Shown: positions 50,125-59,764 of the stretch, in pieces
Layout: every line of letters begins with the position of its first letter
Numbering within the stretch: the first letter of the stretch is position 1
NCBI GenBank assembly: GCA_029219245.1
Contig: JAQXTA010000040.1
Span: 33,685-97,684, forward strand
Length of the DNA: 64,000 bases
Direction of reading: 5' to 3'
DNA from: Lachnospiraceae bacterium
GTDB lineage: Bacteria > Bacillota > Clostridia > Lachnospirales > Lachnospiraceae
Translations under genes and position numbers: made by a program
The notes under the pieces: model-generated
Database searches by the model: none
Told to the model about the DNA's origin: nothing
The model's input: only the letters and a program-made list of their open reading frames with translations

Positions 50125-52173
50125 TTAAAACAATCCTCTTTTTTGCATATGATTTATAGTTTCTAACGGTACCGCAGTTATCTGCATCGATACTGCTAAC
50201 AGGTTTTCCTGCTTCTGTTCCAACTCAGCTGTCGAAAGGGTAATATTCGGATCCTGTGTAGCAAATGCATAAGTGTTCTCTCCAACCCGGAAGCCATTGC
50301 AGGAAACGAATCTGCTTTTAACCGGAATGACCGTGCCGTTCCATTTCAGTTCCTTTATCCACACAACGCAATAATCGCTGCATGGATCAATACGAAGCAT
50401 TTTCCTTCCCGCCGCTATCGTAAGTTCAAACTCTTTTTCATCCAGGAAATAGGAGTTTTCTTCTGAAAAGCCTGTTCCCATATCCTCATATATCTGTACT
50501 TTATTTTTCAATTTTTCATCCCGGGAAACCGCTGACAAATCATTAAGTGTATAAACCGGCTGTCCGATTGCTTCGCCAATTTCCCCCATAGACATTCGTT
50601 TGCCTGTTACATACTTTTGGAATTTCATTTCCTGTTGTCTGTATCGGCTGGCATCCGATTCCGTAATTTCCAGCTTTTGTAGTATTAAATCCAAATTTAA
50701 TTTATTTCTTTTTTCATTTTCAAGGACATAACAATAGATTGCCCGAAATGCAATCTCTTTCGTGTCTACTTCTTTCTCAAAAGTCCATTCATAATCAATC
50801 ACATGCCACTTACCATCCGGTGTAATCAGAATATTGGCAAATATCAGGTCGTAATCACACACCGGCATCTCCTCATGATAAGAAATCCGCTTCAGATATT
50901 CATTAAATAACATGTGAAATTCATCAATTTTCTCTTTTTCAAGGCATTCGTCCAGAAGTTCTTCTAACGTTCTTCCTTCCAGATACTCGAAAGAAGCATA
51001 TACCTCTGTTCCTTCCTGATGCAGTTCACATTGGTTAATCAGTAACTCACTTCCATCAAATCGTTCTGTTAATTTCCTATATGCATCATAAATTTTCTCA
51101 ATATGCTTCTCTGCTTCTTTTGATAACGGATGTTTTTCTATTTCCCCATTCCGATAGACTGTTTTTATCTGATAAGCATCTGCTCTGTCATTAGAATACT
51201 TTGCATATTTTACTTTCGGCTCCGGTCCCAGAATCATCATGTAGGAATTAGAAAACATCGGAAACTGTTCTTCTTTTATGATAGTGTCAAATACCAGTTT
51301 TTCATCAAACAGCTGCAGTCTTTCTCTGTCAAAGTTTCTCTGATTCAAAGACAATTCGCCCCGTTTCGGCAGATAGTCATCCGAATAAAGGCTTGTCATA
51401 AATTTGTAATCCGGATAGGGATAATACATATGGGCATCTGTGTATCCGCATTTTTTCACGATTTTCAGGAGTCCATCTCTGGTAAAAGTTCTGACAACAC
51501 CGCCTTCCGGATAGTCCTCCAAGCCGCTGAACCAGGTCCCAAGATGGTCTTCTTTACATCCCGCCCAATATTTAAGTCCAAATTTATTTTCTATTGCTAT
51601 GGCAATACTTCCATCTTTTTTACGATGTTTTTCTATAATGCGAAGAAAATCTTCATAGGGTGTTTCAGAGCCGATATAGGCCTGCGCATATTCAAAAACC
51701 CCAATCAGACAGATATAGTCATAGTCACATGGCAAATCCGGCTCTATATCCTGAAAATTACCGACATGAATGGTAACATTATCACATTCCATATGCCGGT
51801 AAGCATTAATCATACTTCTTTTTTTTGATAAATCGATGCAGGTAACTTCTTTTGCCTTTTTTGCCAAAGCACCGGTAATTGCTCCGCATCCGGAACCAAC
51901 CTCCAATACTTTCATCGTCTTATCAATCGGAAGCCACTCCACAATATTTTCCCGTAAGGAAGACAAATGATAAAGAATCGGCCAGCTCTTTTTTTCCTCG
52001 ATTATGCGTGGGTATTCTACCTTGGAATAATCCCGTGCAATCGTAAGAAGTTCATCCTCAATATCGCCATCACAATAAAAGTCTTCTCCCGGATAATGGT
52101 TTAAATTCAATTTAATTTTTCCGATTTCTTCTATCTTATCCAACTTATCCAATTTCTCCACCTTTTTAACCAT
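50125..52173 (-). CDS. WbdD-like methyltransferase-kinase fusion, candidate chain terminator
   Basis: A 682-residue soluble protein. SAM methyltransferase (~60-260): motif I VLEVGSGCGAITGAL (90-103), the acidic CIDLS at ~112, and CDYDYICLIGVFEYA. A protein-kinase-like domain (~330-480) has a candidate ATP lysine in AYQIKTVYR (~337), catalytic-loop DLIFANIL (Asp 442, Asn 447; the D-x4-N pattern) and IDYEWTF (Asp 460 in DFG place). A C-terminal beta domain (~570-650) follows. In E. coli O9a, WbdD joins these two activities, phosphorylating and methylating the non-reducing end to stop chain growth. Placement directly after Wzt (8-base overlap) supports the same job here. Function inferred from architecture and context. 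Confidence 0.85.
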   Translation of the reverse strand: MVKKVEKLDKLDKIEEIGKIKLNLNHYPGEDFYCDGDIEDELLTIARDYSKVEYPRIIEEKKSWPILYHLSSLRENIVEWLPIDKTMKVLEVGSGCGAITGALAKKAKEVTCIDLSKKRSMINAYRHMECDNVTIHVGNFQDIEPDLPCDYDYICLIGVFEYAQAYIGSETPYEDFLRIIEKHRKKDGSIAIAIENKFGLKYWAGCKEDHLGTWFSGLEDYPEGGVVRTFTRDGLLKIVKKCGYTDAHMYYPYPDYKFMTSLYSDDYLPKRGELSLNQRNFDRERLQLFDEKLVFDTIIKEEQFPMFSNSYMMILGPEPKVKYAKYSNDRADAYQIKTVYRNGEIEKHPLSKEAEKHIEKIYDAYRKLTERFDGSELLINQCELHQEGTEVYASFEYLEGRTLEELLDECLEKEKIDEFHMLFNEYLKRISYHEEMPVCDYDLIFANILITPDGKWHVIDYEWTFEKEVDTKEIAFRAIYCYVLENEKRNKLNLDLILQKLEITESDASRYRQQEMKFQKYVTGKRMSMGEIGEAIGQPVYTLNDLSAVSRDEKLKNKVQIYEDMGTGFSEENSYFLDEKEFELTIAAGRKMLRIDPCSDYCVVWIKELKWNGTVIPVKSRFVSCNGFRVGENTYAFATQDPNITLSTAELEQKQENLLAVSMQITAVPLETINHMQKRGLF

Positions 52174-53464
52174 CGATTACCTGAATACTAGAATTCATAT
52201 CATAAAATCCTACTGTATTTTTATCGGAAATAACCGTCACATTAAGCACATCATACAGGCGGTGATATACCGTAAAATCATCTTCTTCATATCCTGTAAC
52301 ACCAAGCGAAAGTAAATATTCCCCGCCCTGAAGGTTCATCTCCTGTGTAAAAATGATTTCCTTTACGTCTCCTGCCTTTACCGGTTCTAAAAATGACTTT
52401 TCAAACATTGTATTCGTCCCGGTAATCTCAGTCCCCTTTATGTTTTTTATGGTAAACGCAAAAATAGGTGCTGCAATATCCTCTATCATCTCTACTTTCA
52501 TATGGATATGAAAACTGCTTCCCTTGATAATTGCAGATGATTTTACTCCTTTTTCATCCGTAATATAGTATTCTGTAATAAGGGCTTTTTTCGAGCCATA
52601 TTCCAGCAAATCCGGATTGACATTAGCATCCCGCTCTCCTGCTTCATCTGCCCGCTTAGCTGCCGCTTCTTTTAACTGTTCGTCATTTAAAAGATTTTCC
52701 TCACCGGATTCCGCTAGCGGATATTGCCCTACAAGCACCTGCTTATAGGCATCAATCATTTCTTTGGGATTTCCTTCTCCCAATTTAACGCCTTGATTTA
52801 ACAATACAACCCTGTCACAATATTTGCTGATACTGCTCAAATCATGGCTGACAAAGAGGATGGTCTTGCCCATCTCCTTAAATTCTTCAAATTTGTGATA
52901 GCATTTTGCCTGAAAGAAAACATCGCCTACGGATAAAGCTTCATCAACAATCAGGATTTCCGGCTCAATATTGATTGCTACCGCAAAGGCCAGACGTACG
53001 AACATACCACTGGAATAGGTTTTAACCGGCTGATGGACATATTCCCCAATATCCGCAAATTCCAGTATGGCATCCATTTTCTCATTGATTTCCTTCTCCG
53101 AAAAGCCCATCATCGTACCATTCAAATAGATGTTTTCGATTCCGTTGTATTCCATATTAAAGCCTGCACCAAGCTCTAACAGCGCAGAAATACGGCCATT
53201 AACCTTTACTTCCCCTCTGGTAGGACTTAATACGCCGGTAATAATTTTCAGAATCGTGGACTTTCCGGAACCATTTGTACCGATAATACCGACTGTTTCT
53301 CCCTGTCTCACTGTCATATTCACGCCTTTTAGGGCATGATGTTCCGTATGGCGTTTTTTTCGCCCAAAACCAAGTGTTTCTTTCAGCCTGTCCGAAGGTT
53401 TGTCATATAACTTATAAACCTTTTCCAAATCCTTTATCTGAATTGCTATCTTTGCATCTTCCAT
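52166..53464 (-). CDS. Polysaccharide ABC exporter ATPase with glycan-binding tail (Wzt-like)
   Basis: A 432-residue ATPase. The nucleotide domain (~1-245) has Walker A GTNGSGKST (62-70), signature YSSGMFVRLAFA, Walker B ILIVDEALSVGD and switch His in LFVSHDL. It belongs to the Wzt/TagH subfamily. After a linker of Glu/Ala, a C-terminal ~140-residue beta-sandwich (AIIKGSSFHIHMKVE through VGFYDMNSSIQVIDG) matches the Wzt carbohydrate-binding domain, which in E. coli O9a recognises the capped chain end. That the downstream gene is a WbdD-like capping enzyme makes the pairing coherent. Partner permease lies 32 bases upstream. Confidence 0.93.
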   Translation of the reverse strand: MEDAKIAIQIKDLEKVYKLYDKPSDRLKETLGFGRKKRHTEHHALKGVNMTVRQGETVGIIGTNGSGKSTILKIITGVLSPTRGEVKVNGRISALLELGAGFNMEYNGIENIYLNGTMMGFSEKEINEKMDAILEFADIGEYVHQPVKTYSSGMFVRLAFAVAINIEPEILIVDEALSVGDVFFQAKCYHKFEEFKEMGKTILFVSHDLSSISKYCDRVVLLNQGVKLGEGNPKEMIDAYKQVLVGQYPLAESGEENLLNDEQLKEAAAKRADEAGERDANVNPDLLEYGSKKALITEYYITDEKGVKSSAIIKGSSFHIHMKVEMIEDIAAPIFAFTIKNIKGTEITGTNTMFEKSFLEPVKAGDVKEIIFTQEMNLQGGEYLLSLGVTGYEEDDFTVYHRLYDVLNVTVISDKNTVGFYDMNSSIQVIDG

Positions 53465-53496
53465 TTTCCGTCTCCATCCAATACCCTTTTTCTTTT

Positions 53497-54531
53497 CTAT
53501 AAAACATCCGCAAAATGTACCCGCATCTTCTTAAATACAAGCGTTCCGATGCAGAATAAGCTAATGGTAAAAATCCAGAAATAAGTAGAAGAATAAAAAT
53601 GCTCCCAAAACCATACCTGCTCATAAATTGCACTCCGGTATCCATTTACAATGTATACAAGAGGATTTAATTTAAAGAGGGTTTTCATTGAATCCGTCAA
53701 CATAGAAATATCCCATAAAATCGGTGTTGCCCACATTCCTATCTGCAAAGCTATATTGATAACCTGTTGCAGATCCCTGAAAAACACAACAATGGCGCAG
53801 GTAAAATAGCTTAGCCCAAGCACCAGCAGGAACAGACAGAAGCTGTAATAGAATATCTGCAGGGTATATACACTTGGATAATATCCATAACCAATTGATA
53901 CAAGCAACAGAAGTCCTACGAAAAAGATATGAATAAAAGTTGCTGCAACTACCTTGATAATCGGCAAAATACTGATATTGAACACGACCTGTTTAACCAG
54001 ATAAGTGTACTCCAAAAGTGCCATCGTTCCCTGCGTAATTGCCTCTGAAAAATAAAACCATGGCACCAGTCCCGCTGTAAGATACAAAACATACGGTACT
54101 TCCACACCGCTTGCCACAAGCTGGCTTCTCGTATCGAATACCCGGTCAAATACAATCCAGTACATAAGTACCGTTACTACCGGTTGCGCCATTGCCCATA
54201 AAATTCCAAGGTAGGAACCGGCATAACGTTTCTTAAAATCATTTTTAGACAGTTTCCAGATCAGTTTCCGGCTCTGGAATAATTCGATTGGAATCGTTGT
54301 CAACCCATCATAAAACAAAGCAAATATAATACAGGTAAATGTTATCAGTACGCATCCGCTGAATTTTTTCATATTTTCCGTAACCTGATCGGCCAGCGGA
54401 TTATGATGTGTTACCAGTACAATTGCCAAAAGCAGACCAAGCCCCCAGAAAATAGCTATTGCTGCAGGCTTTGGAAAAACTTTCTTTTTCTTTATCGTAT
54501 TCTCTTTTGTATTTGTTTCGTTTACACTCAT
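53497..54531 (-). CDS. Polysaccharide ABC exporter permease (Wzm/TagG-like)
   Basis: A 344-residue ABC-2-type membrane protein. Two additional N-terminal hydrophobic segments (~25-45 and ~58-80) precede the standard six-helix core, which contains the coupling-helix region KLSKNDFKKRYAGSYLGILWAMAQPV and the late LNPLVYIVNGYRSAIY block typical of polysaccharide exporters. The two extra helices make it longer than a normal Wzm (~260 residues). It pairs with the downstream Wzt-like ATPase to flip the undecaprenyl-linked polymer across the membrane. Confidence 0.92.
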   Translation of the reverse strand: MSVNETNTKENTIKKKKVFPKPAAIAIFWGLGLLLAIVLVTHHNPLADQVTENMKKFSGCVLITFTCIIFALFYDGLTTIPIELFQSRKLIWKLSKNDFKKRYAGSYLGILWAMAQPVVTVLMYWIVFDRVFDTRSQLVASGVEVPYVLYLTAGLVPWFYFSEAITQGTMALLEYTYLVKQVVFNISILPIIKVVAATFIHIFFVGLLLLVSIGYGYYPSVYTLQIFYYSFCLFLLVLGLSYFTCAIVVFFRDLQQVINIALQIGMWATPILWDISMLTDSMKTLFKLNPLVYIVNGYRSAIYEQVWFWEHFYSSTYFWIFTISLFCIGTLVFKKMRVHFADVL

Positions 54532-54552
54532 TTTACTGCGAAATCCTTACCT

Positions 54553-55116
54553 TTATTTCCGATATTTTTCCGTAAACTCTTTAATACCGCCCCATTTGGT
54601 ATCCTTTTCCGACTGAATTAACTCCATTCCTTCCGGAATTGGCCATTTCACCCCAATATCGGGATCATTCCAGATAATTCCTCCTTCGTCATTCGGATGA
54701 TAAAAGTCTGTACATTTATAAGCAAATTCCGCATAATCGGACAATACTACAAAACCATGTGCAAAATTTTTCGGAATAAAAAACTGTTTCTTATTTTCTC
54801 CGGAAAGCAACACGCCGTACCATTTCCCATAAGTTGCTGAACCCTGACGTAAGTCAACCGCTACATCAAAGACTTCTCCCTGCAATACACGCACCAGCTT
54901 ATCCTGTGGATAATGAATCTGGAAATGCAATCCCCGCAGAACACCTTTTACCGATGCCGACTGATTATCCTGTACAAACACCTGATCAATTCCTGCTGCC
55001 TTATAGTCCTCATAATGATAGGTTTCCATGAAATAGCCTCGTGCATCACCAAATACGGTTGGTGTAATAACCTTCAACCCTTCTATTTCACATGTTTCCA
55101 CTGTTATTTTTCCCAT
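54553..55116 (-). CDS. rmlC: dTDP-4-dehydrorhamnose 3,5-epimerase
   Basis: A 187-residue cupin enzyme, third step of dTDP-L-rhamnose synthesis. It has DARGYFMETYHYEDYKAAGI, FVQDNQSAS, LRGLHFQ (catalytic His), GEVFDVAVDLRQGS and IPKNFAHGFVVLSD. Start at ATG 55116, five bases after GGAGG. Located between the GH25 gene and the ABC permease gene, 21 bases from the latter. The rml genes are scattered through the locus rather than contiguous. Confidence 0.96.
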   Translation of the reverse strand: MGKITVETCEIEGLKVITPTVFGDARGYFMETYHYEDYKAAGIDQVFVQDNQSASVKGVLRGLHFQIHYPQDKLVRVLQGEVFDVAVDLRQGSATYGKWYGVLLSGENKKQFFIPKNFAHGFVVLSDYAEFAYKCTDFYHPNDEGGIIWNDPDIGVKWPIPEGMELIQSEKDTKWGGIKEFTEKYRK

Positions 55117-55195
55117 TTCGACCTCCACCTGTCTTTTCTGTTCTTTTTCTGTTTCGAATTCCGGTTCTCCATTTTACCATTCTGCCATTCCACAT

Positions 55196-56539
55196 TTATT
55201 CGTTAGTCGGTACATTGCCGGTATCACCGCTTACCACACCGGAATAACCGCCTGCACTGTCGGAATGGTCTATTGATGTATCAATCTTCATGTAACATAT
55301 ATTCAAATCTACATTCGTTGAAATACCATCAATCGTTCCTTTGGAAGTGTACTGCCACATTTGGTAATAATCCTTATAAGAAGGTACTTCAGCATATTCC
55401 GCAAGCCAGATGCGGTAATCAGAAAGCTTCCCTGTATCCACCTTCTTGTCCAACCAGTTTGCTGAACCATAAATACCTGCTTCGTAACCTGCCGAGGCTA
55501 TCGTTTGCAAAAAGGCTTTGTGAATTTTCGTCCGTTCCTCTGTTTCCAGATCATCTGCACGTCCATTACCGCCTGCGCTTTCGCTGTCCAAAAAAACCGG
55601 ATAATCCACATCATATTTCTTAATCAGTTCAATAACCATACTGGCTTCTTCAACTGCTTCTACCTCATTTACTGCCTGCGTGAAAAAATAAACGCCGACC
55701 GGAATTCCGGCTTCAATGGCGCCCTCCATATTCTCCTGGTACAAGGGGTCAATAATCAAGGCACCACTCTTCGCTCCCCGATAGCCACATCGGATAATCG
55801 CAAAATCCACACCTTCCTGTGCAACCGCTTCCCAATCAATCGTTTCATTCCATTTGGAAACATCAATACCGGTAGTGCTGTCACGTCCGGACGGAACTAG
55901 TTCTGTCGTTTCCGTTCCGTCTGCATCCTGTCCGGCACTTCTTTCTTCGGTATCTTCTTTGGATACATCAATCTCTTTTTCTGTCAGCATCAGATATTCT
56001 ACGCTATCCAGAACCCGATATTCAATATCCTGTTTTACCTTAATGGAAGTTACGGTGTTCGGCACCCTGTAGCCTTCCATTTCCTTCATGGATACACTAT
56101 ATTCGCCGGCTCGAAGTTTATCAATATAAATAATTCCATCTTCGTCATCATCCGTATATTCACCAAGTCCCTGAATATTTACGGAAAAAGGAGCGCCAGT
56201 TATAAGCTCTCCGCTGCTGTCCACAAACATAATGCGCAAATCCTTGGCAACAGAGCTCATAAGGAAGCTGACCGATTTGCCGGAGTAAGTTTCAATGCTT
56301 TTATACTTATTTTCCGCATCAAAAAAAGTTTCATCCTGTAGAAAAGCCGACAAATCATTTCCGACCTGTTTCTCATCGGAAGGGCTTTCTTCGATTTCCA
56401 TATCTACTTCCTGAATGTTCTGCTTCCAGCCAAGTTTTTTTTCGACTAACTCCCAGTTCATCATAAAAACAATTACGGTTATCATGAGAAAAACCATAAC
56501 GACCGCAAACAATGTTCTTCGCAGTTTTTTAGAGTCCAT
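55196..56539 (-). CDS. Membrane-anchored GH25 muramidase
   Basis: A 447-residue protein: TM anchor (~10-30), an extracellular stretch of ~170 residues containing a prealbumin-like beta domain ([31 protein letters not shown]), then a GH25 lysozyme domain (~215-425). Catalytic acidic residues lie in GIDVSKWN and [10 protein letters not shown], with [16 protein letters not shown] and MWQYTSKG as family blocks. It cleaves the MurNAc-GlcNAc bond. It overlaps the end of rmlA by 11 bases. It probably opens peptidoglycan for polymer insertion at the site of LCP attachment (inference). Start at ATG 56539 with GAGG upstream. Confidence 0.9.
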   Translation of the reverse strand: MDSKKLRRTLFAVVMVFLMITVIVFMMNWELVEKKLGWKQNIQEVDMEIEESPSDEKQVGNDLSAFLQDETFFDAENKYKSIETYSGKSVSFLMSSVAKDLRIMFVDSSGELITGAPFSVNIQGLGEYTDDDEDGIIYIDKLRAGEYSVSMKEMEGYRVPNTVTSIKVKQDIEYRVLDSVEYLMLTEKEIDVSKEDTEERSAGQDADGTETTELVPSGRDSTTGIDVSKWNETIDWEAVAQEGVDFAIIRCGYRGAKSGALIIDPLYQENMEGAIEAGIPVGVYFFTQAVNEVEAVEEASMVIELIKKYDVDYPVFLDSESAGGNGRADDLETEERTKIHKAFLQTIASAGYEAGIYGSANWLDKKVDTGKLSDYRIWLAEYAEVPSYKDYYQMWQYTSKGTIDGISTNVDLNICYMKIDTSIDHSDSAGGYSGVVSGDTGNVPTNE

Positions 56540-57398
56540 TTGCAACCTCTATCAGATATTGCCCATAATTTGTCTTAAGTAACGGTTCCGCCAGTTTCAA
56601 AAGCTGTTCTTTATCAATAAATCCTCGTTTGTATGCAATTTCTTCAATACAGGAAATATATAATCCCTGCCGTTTCTGGAACGCTGCCACAAAGTCCGCC
56701 GCATCTAACAAGGAGTCATGATTCCCGGTATCTAACCATGCGAATCCTCTTCCCAATGTTTCTACACGAAGTGTTCCACGTCTTAAATATTCATTATTGA
56801 TGCTTGTAATTTCAATTTCACCTCGAGCTGAAGGCTTCACGTTTGCGGCAATCTCCACAACGTCATTATCATAAAAATAAAGTCCAGGCACTGCATAATT
56901 ACTTTTTGGATGCTCTGGTTTTTCCTCAATGGAAAGCGCAACACCATTCTCATCAAATTCCACTACGCCATATTCTCTCGGATCCCTGACATAGTAACCA
57001 AAAATAGTTGCTCCTTTTTCTCTCATTGCTACCTCGCGAAGCACCTTGGAAAAACTCTGTCCATAAAAAATATTATCACCCAAAACCAAGGCAACACTGT
57101 CATTGCCGATAAAGTCTGCACCAATAATAAACGCATCCGCAAGTCCTCTTGGTGTTTCCTGCACCGCATAGGACATACGCAGCCCAAGCTGCTCTCCTGT
57201 CCCGAACAGTTCTTCAAATACCGGCAAATCTCTTGGCGTTGAAATAATTAAAATATCCCGGATACCCGCTAACATCAATGTGGATAATGGATAATAAATC
57301 ATTGGTTTATCATATACAGGCATAATCTGTTTGGAAATTGCCTTAGTTAACGGATACAAACGGGTTCCTGAACCGCCTGCAAGAATAATTCCTTTCAT
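56529..57398 (-). CDS. rmlA: Glucose-1-phosphate thymidylyltransferase
   Basis: A 289-residue nucleotidyltransferase, first step of dTDP-L-rhamnose synthesis. It opens [18 protein letters not shown] (nucleotide-binding signature), followed by [18 protein letters not shown], the [14 protein letters not shown] block, [10 protein letters not shown] and [16 protein letters not shown]. Start at ATG 57398 behind GGAGG. Glucose-1-phosphate probably comes from the phosphohexomutase in the same locus. Downstream it overlaps the GH25 gene, so the muramidase and precursor genes share a transcript. Confidence 0.97.
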   Translation of the reverse strand: MKGIILAGGSGTRLYPLTKAISKQIMPVYDKPMIYYPLSTLMLAGIRDILIISTPRDLPVFEELFGTGEQLGLRMSYAVQETPRGLADAFIIGADFIGNDSVALVLGDNIFYGQSFSKVLREVAMREKGATIFGYYVRDPREYGVVEFDENGVALSIEEKPEHPKSNYAVPGLYFYDNDVVEIAANVKPSARGEIEITSINNEYLRRGTLRVETLGRGFAWLDTGNHDSLLDAADFVAAFQKRQGLYISCIEEIAYKRGFIDKEQLLKLAEPLLKTNYGQYLIEVANGL

Positions 57399-57505
57399 AT
57401 GTTCCTCCATTCTATAGCATTCAAAAAGCGAAATGCTGTCAAGACATAAAAATACATACTTATTCTACCACAAAACCTCGCATAAGCAAACAAGAATCTA
57501 CTATC

Positions 57506-58477
57506 CTATAAAAGTCCCAGAATCTCTTTATTTGTTTCAAGAATACTGCGGATGCCCTGTTTAAAATCCGTATGTTTTACCTTGCCGATATGCTGCTCTA
57601 ATAAAGCGGTATCGGCGCACAGATGCATAACCTGCTTTTCCCCATACGGCACCAGTCCGATTCCCAGTATCCTATCCAGTTCTTCTCCGTCCGCTTCGAT
57701 TTTTTCTCCCTGATATTCTTTTATGACACTGTAAATATCCCGGATATAGCTTTTCAGTTCTCTTGCCTGTCCGCTTCCTACACAATAAACCGCACCATGC
57801 ACACCTTTCTCTCCGAGTGCATAAAAAATGTTTGCGGCATCCCTGCTGTACAGATAATCCCACAGTTGACCTCCCGGCGTAAACGCCGGAGATTCTCCGT
57901 TCCAGAATTTCCGAATGGCACTCATAACCATACTGCCGGCTCCATCATAAGGTCCGTAAACACTCAGGATTCTTGTCCAGATATGCTTTATCTGCTTTTT
58001 CTCACACACAATACGGCTCATCTGTCCTGCACAAAGTTTTGCCATGCCATAGCCATTTTCCGGTTTTGTCGGCAATTCAGCCGTCAGTCTTCCTTCTGAT
58101 CTCCCATACTCTGCCTGTGAGCCGGCTCCAACAAAGGTATGACATCCTAATCGCTCCGCCAGTTCTACCGCATCCATGGTATAGGCGATATTGTCTGTCT
58201 GCAGGTGCATGTCATTTCTGGCATCACCCACCGTTCCGTTCCAGGCAAAATGATAGAAAGCATCATACTTTTCTGCTTTTTGATTGTTGCAGAATAAGCT
58301 TCTGTATTCAGACAAATCAGCCTCCAGAACAGTAACATAGGGAGAAACCGGAATATTTTTTATCCTTGCCGATCCTCTATGGCAGATAGCAAGAACCTGC
58401 GTTTTTTCTTCAATGCACTTCGCAATCAATGCCATGCCGATTGCCCCGGTCGGACCGGAAATTACGATTCTTTTCAT
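57506..58477 (-). CDS. NAD(P)-dependent SDR sugar epimerase/reductase
   Basis: A 323-residue extended short-chain dehydrogenase. Rossmann motif ISGPTGAIGMALI at the N-terminus, FYHFAWNGT in the cofactor region, GAGSQAEYG (catalytic Ser region) and YGMAK (Tyr-Lys pair). The Tyr-containing motif and VYGPYDGAGSMV are standard for nucleotide-sugar enzymes. It is not a typical RmlD, which is missing from this window; it could still supply the final 4-keto reduction or make a different 6-deoxyhexose such as talose or fucose. Flanked by rmlB and rmlA on the same strand. Confidence 0.85.
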   Translation of the reverse strand: MKRIVISGPTGAIGMALIAKCIEEKTQVLAICHRGSARIKNIPVSPYVTVLEADLSEYRSLFCNNQKAEKYDAFYHFAWNGTVGDARNDMHLQTDNIAYTMDAVELAERLGCHTFVGAGSQAEYGRSEGRLTAELPTKPENGYGMAKLCAGQMSRIVCEKKQIKHIWTRILSVYGPYDGAGSMVMSAIRKFWNGESPAFTPGGQLWDYLYSRDAANIFYALGEKGVHGAVYCVGSGQARELKSYIRDIYSVIKEYQGEKIEADGEELDRILGIGLVPYGEKQVMHLCADTALLEQHIGKVKHTDFKQGIRSILETNKEILGLL

Positions 58478-58521
58478 AGTTTTTCCTTTTCTTGCACTCT
58501 ATCTTGTGAAAACACAAACAA

Positions 58522-58560
58522 ACACCAAAAGCATCTCCATAACGGACATACTTCTGGTGT
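58522..58560 (-). terminator. Hairpin after rmlB
   Basis: ACACCAAAAG (58522-58531) and CTTCTGGTGT (58551-58560) form a stem followed by TTGTTTGTG on minus. Possible partial terminator inside the locus. Confidence 0.45.
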
Positions 58561-58571
58561 CTATTTATGCC

Positions 58572-59657
58572 TTATTTATCCTGATACATATCTTCATAAT
58601 ATTTCTGATAATCACCGCTTGTTACATTTTTCATCCATTCCTCATGTTCAAAGAACCACTGGATTGTCCGTCGGATGCCTTCCTTAAACATGGTTTCTGG
58701 CTCCCATCCGATTTCTGCCTTAATCTTGTCGGGTGCAATGGCATATCTCCTGTCATGCCCCTTTCGATCCTCCACATAGGTAATCAGGTTCTCATTTACA
58801 TAAGCCTTTCTCGGGTCGCCCTCAGGAAGCATCTCCTGCAAAGTTTCCAGAATAATATGAATAATCTCTATATTCTGTTTTTCGTTGTGTCCGCCGATGT
58901 TGTAGGTCTGGAATAATCTTCCCTTCTCCTGCACCATGTCGATGGCCTTTGCATGATCCTCCACATACAGCCAGTCACGGACATTCTTTCCGTCTCCGTA
59001 AACAGGCAACTTCTTTCCCTGTAGCGCATTGTTGATAATCAGGGGAATCAACTTTTCCGGGAACTGATAAGGTCCGTAATTGTTGGAACAGTTTGTAATG
59101 TTCGCCGGGAAGTGATAAGTATCCATATATGCCTTTACCAGCATGTCCGAACTAGCCTTGCTGGCTGAATAAGGACTGTGAGGATCGTAGGGCGTTGTCT
59201 CATAGAAGAAAGCATTGTCATCATCGGGAAGAGAGCCGTACACCTCATCCGTAGACACATGTAGGAATTTCTTTCCTTCCTTGAAACTTCCGTCCGGTAA
59301 TTCCCAGGCTGCTTTTGCACAATTCAGCATCACGGCTGTTCCCAGCACATTGGTCTGCACAAAAACCTCAGGGTTTCGGATGCTTCTGTCCACATGACTT
59401 TCTGCCGCGAAATGTACCACTCTGTCAATGTCGTTCTCCGCAAAAATTTTTGTAATTGCTTCCTTGTCGCAGATATCCGCTTTGACAAAGGTATAATTCT
59501 CCCTGTTCTCAATATCCTTCAGGTTCTCCAGATTGCCGGCATAAGTCAGTACATCTACATTGATAATGCGAATCTCATCGCCGTACTTTTTAAACATGTA
59601 GTGAATATAGTTGGAGCCGATAAAACCGGCGCCCCCGGTCACAAGATATGTTCTCAT
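58572..59657 (-). CDS. rmlB: dTDP-glucose 4,6-dehydratase
   Basis: A ~361-residue extended SDR, second step of dTDP-L-rhamnose synthesis. TGGAGFIGSNYIHYM (NAD site), ESHVDRSI, STDEVYGSL (catalytic Asp-Glu pair follows Thr), YSASKASSD (Tyr-Lys) and NNYGPYQFPEKLIPL are all diagnostic. Start placed at ATG 59657 (MRTYLV), the position where family members begin; ATG 59669 is an alternative closer to GGAAGGG. First nucleotide-sugar gene after the large muramidase. Confidence 0.96.
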   Translation of the reverse strand: MRTYLVTGGAGFIGSNYIHYMFKKYGDEIRIINVDVLTYAGNLENLKDIENRENYTFVKADICDKEAITKIFAENDIDRVVHFAAESHVDRSIRNPEVFVQTNVLGTAVMLNCAKAAWELPDGSFKEGKKFLHVSTDEVYGSLPDDDNAFFYETTPYDPHSPYSASKASSDMLVKAYMDTYHFPANITNCSNNYGPYQFPEKLIPLIINNALQGKKLPVYGDGKNVRDWLYVEDHAKAIDMVQEKGRLFQTYNIGGHNEKQNIEIIHIILETLQEMLPEGDPRKAYVNENLITYVEDRKGHDRRYAIAPDKIKAEIGWEPETMFKEGIRRTIQWFFEHEEWMKNVTSGDYQKYYEDMYQDK

Positions 59658-59764
59658 AAAATATGTCATCCCTTCCATCCCATCTCGGGATAAATACATC
59701 ATAACACATTCTACACATATTTCCAAACGCTTTTATTCTTAAGAATGTTTTGGGATTTTATGAA

